From the NCBI RefSeq assembly GCF_001719045.1, contig NZ_CP015423.1, positions 1,550,001 through 1,614,000 on the forward strand: a DNA stretch of 64,000 nucleotides, written 5' to 3'. Below are positions 62,672-64,000 of the stretch, one piece after another. The DNA comes from Paenibacillus polymyxa (lineage in GTDB: Bacteria; Bacillota; Bacilli; Paenibacillales; Paenibacillaceae). The first letter of the stretch is position 1, and every line of letters starts with the position of its first letter. The position numbers were made by a program, and so were the translations under genes. Below the pieces are notes generated by a model. It saw only the letters and a program-made list of their open reading frames with translations. It was not told the origin of the DNA and made no database searches.

Positions 62672-63792
62672 GACCGATTACCTCCTGTATCCTTATCTTC
62701 TTCAGCCTTATCGTCGCCGGATGCAGCATCTCCATGCTCCACCGTGATAGCCGTAGGGGCTGCATTCTCCGAGGAATGTAGATCTTGTACTGCTGGATCG
62801 CTGACCTGACTTTCTTCCGTCTCGCGGGTCGTTAACTGCTGGAAGATATTTTCCAAGCTAAGGCTTTCTTTTTTCATCTCCAAAATCGGAAGCTTCGCAT
62901 CAGACAGCACATAAAATAGTTCTTCGCGAAAATCCTCACCGGAGGCTCCTGTGAGTAGCAATTCGGTCATATCTGGCTCTGCGGCAGTCAGCTTCGTGTT
63001 CGCTGGAGGCTGCGTGGCCGCCATAGATTCAACCTCTACTTTTCCCCAAGTACGCAGGACATCCAGCACCTGCTCACGCTTCCCTCTGACCTCCACCTTC
63101 ACCTTGAATCCATCTTCCATCGAACCGCCGAGCGCGTCAGGGCGCCCATCCATGACCAGTTTCCCTTCATGAATGATGAGAACACGATTGCACAACGCAT
63201 CCACCTCAGGCAATATATGCGTGCTAAGCAATACCGTATGATTTTCGCCAATTTCCTGAATGAGCTGACGAATCTCCAAAATCTGATTGGGGTCCAAACC
63301 CGAAGTCGGTTCATCCAGTACCAGTAAATCCGGGTTATGAATAATCGCACCTGCCAGTCCCAAGCGCTGTTTATACCCTTTGGACAAACTGCGGACTAAT
63401 TGTTTTTCCCGCCCATTCAGTCCTAGCCTGGACATCATCTCCGAAATACGCAGCTTCTGCTCTCTCGCAGGCACGTCCCGAATACTAGCTACAAACTTCA
63501 AATAGGATCTTACGGACATATCCTCATACAAAGGGGGAGTCTCCGGCAGATAACCGATTTTGGAACGGGCCTGTCTGCCCTTATCCTGAATCGGGATACC
63601 ATCAATCGTAATCACTCCCTCGTTGGGTTGAAGATACCCTGTAATCATGCGCATCGTCGTCGTTTTACCCGCACCATTCGGCCCCAGGAAACCAACAATT
63701 TCACCGCGCTGCATTTCAAAATCCAGCTTATGTACACCCCGGTTGCCCTCATACCACTTGCTCACCTGCTGCACTTTGAGCACATGTTCCAC
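62668..63792 (-). CDS. ABC transporter ATP-binding subunit (GldA-like)
   Basis: The 374-residue NBD has Walker A GPNGAGKTTT, signature SLSKGYKQRLGLA and Walker B LLVLDEPTSGLDPNQ, with a long C-terminal extension (about 130 residues) rich in acidic and polar residues. The GTG start at 63792 is preceded by AAGGAAAGG. It is the first gene of the four-gene operon and powers the GldF-like permease. Confidence 0.9.
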   Translation of the reverse strand: MEHVLKVQQVSKWYEGNRGVHKLDFEMQRGEIVGFLGPNGAGKTTTMRMITGYLQPNEGVITIDGIPIQDKGRQARSKIGYLPETPPLYEDMSVRSYLKFVASIRDVPAREQKLRISEMMSRLGLNGREKQLVRSLSKGYKQRLGLAGAIIHNPDLLVLDEPTSGLDPNQILEIRQLIQEIGENHTVLLSTHILPEVDALCNRVLIIHEGKLVMDGRPDALGGSMEDGFKVKVEVRGKREQVLDVLRTWGKVEVESMAATQPPANTKLTAAEPDMTELLLTGASGEDFREELFYVLSDAKLPILEMKKESLSLENIFQQLTTRETEESQVSDPAVQDLHSSENAAPTAITVEHGDAASGDDKAEEDKDTGGNRS

Positions 63793-64000
63793 CCTTTCCT
63801 TTATCGTAATCTTCTCCCTGCTGCTCCCCTACTTCCCTCCCACCTAAAATGTTGCATCAGTAGTGGGTAGCAGCGGAGCGGAGGATTTGGAGCTGGAGAA
63901 GCGCCAGCGTTCGCCTTTGCCTTGGGATTTTTACCTCTACATATCTTACTTAATCACAGAAAAATCCCACGGCAACAGCGATCGGAAGACCAAAGCCTTC
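63793..64000. other. Right-edge stretch
   Basis: No gene is visible in the last 208 bases. No hairpin or promoter could be supported either; the adjacent gene may lie beyond the edge. Confidence 0.3.

Overview
The window looks like chromosomal DNA of an endospore-forming, low-to-moderate-GC Bacillota, most likely Paenibacillus of the P. polymyxa group. This is an inference from a GerE regulator, a YhcN/YlaJ-type sporulation lipoprotein, strong AGGAGG ribosome sites with many TTG and GTG starts, a YjfB-type motility protein and a sigma-O/RsoA/YvrJ-like locus. No rRNA, tRNA or CRISPR array was seen.

Left part (1 to about 17,350): an AT-rich accessory island. It carries a His-rich gene cut by the window edge, a signal-less subtilisin-like protease, a large KAP-type P-loop NTPase, a patatin-like phospholipase and decayed pieces of several insertion sequences. 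It ends with a four-gene module of three tyrosine recombinases plus a small helix-turn-helix/coiled-coil protein, resembling Tn554 or recombinase-in-trio elements. The module abuts a DUF72 gene that has lost its N-terminal half. The missing half is not in the window, so the island probably entered that gene and continues past the left edge.

17,350 to 35,000: mostly core-type genes. A minus-strand glycan cluster (GT2-TPR transferase, methyltransferase, nucleotide-sugar dehydrogenase, 4,6-dehydratase, second transferase) faces a GT-D-type protein. Then come a CE2-like SGNH esterase, a chemotaxis receptor with a YjfB protein, an M20 dipeptidase, an RlmA-like rRNA methyltransferase, several small unknown genes (one retropepsin-like gene is frameshifted, one small gene has a highly structured leader) and gerE.

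35,000 to 39,300: an efeO-efeB-efeU iron-uptake operon behind a promoter with a perfect 7-1-7 Fur box.

39,377 to 51,731: the most interesting locus, a 12-gene minus-strand operon. It has two acyl-carrier proteins, two ATP-grasp ligases, a radical SAM/SPASM enzyme, a BtrH-like acyltransferase, a fold-III PLP decarboxylase, a Gfo/Idh/MocA oxidoreductase, a GT-B glycosyltransferase and a three-gene ABC-2 exporter. The combination recalls the carrier-protein side-chain logic of butirosin (BtrI, BtrJ, BtrK, BtrH) without the aminoglycoside core genes, and may make an undescribed amino-acyl-sugar product.

52,089 to 64,000: a RpiR-nagB-nagA operon, the YhcN-type lipoprotein, a secreted lipase-like hydrolase, a split sigma factor locus (region-4 and region-2 proteins on separate genes, next to a YvrJ protein), and a four-gene Gld-like ABC/DUF4340 operon.
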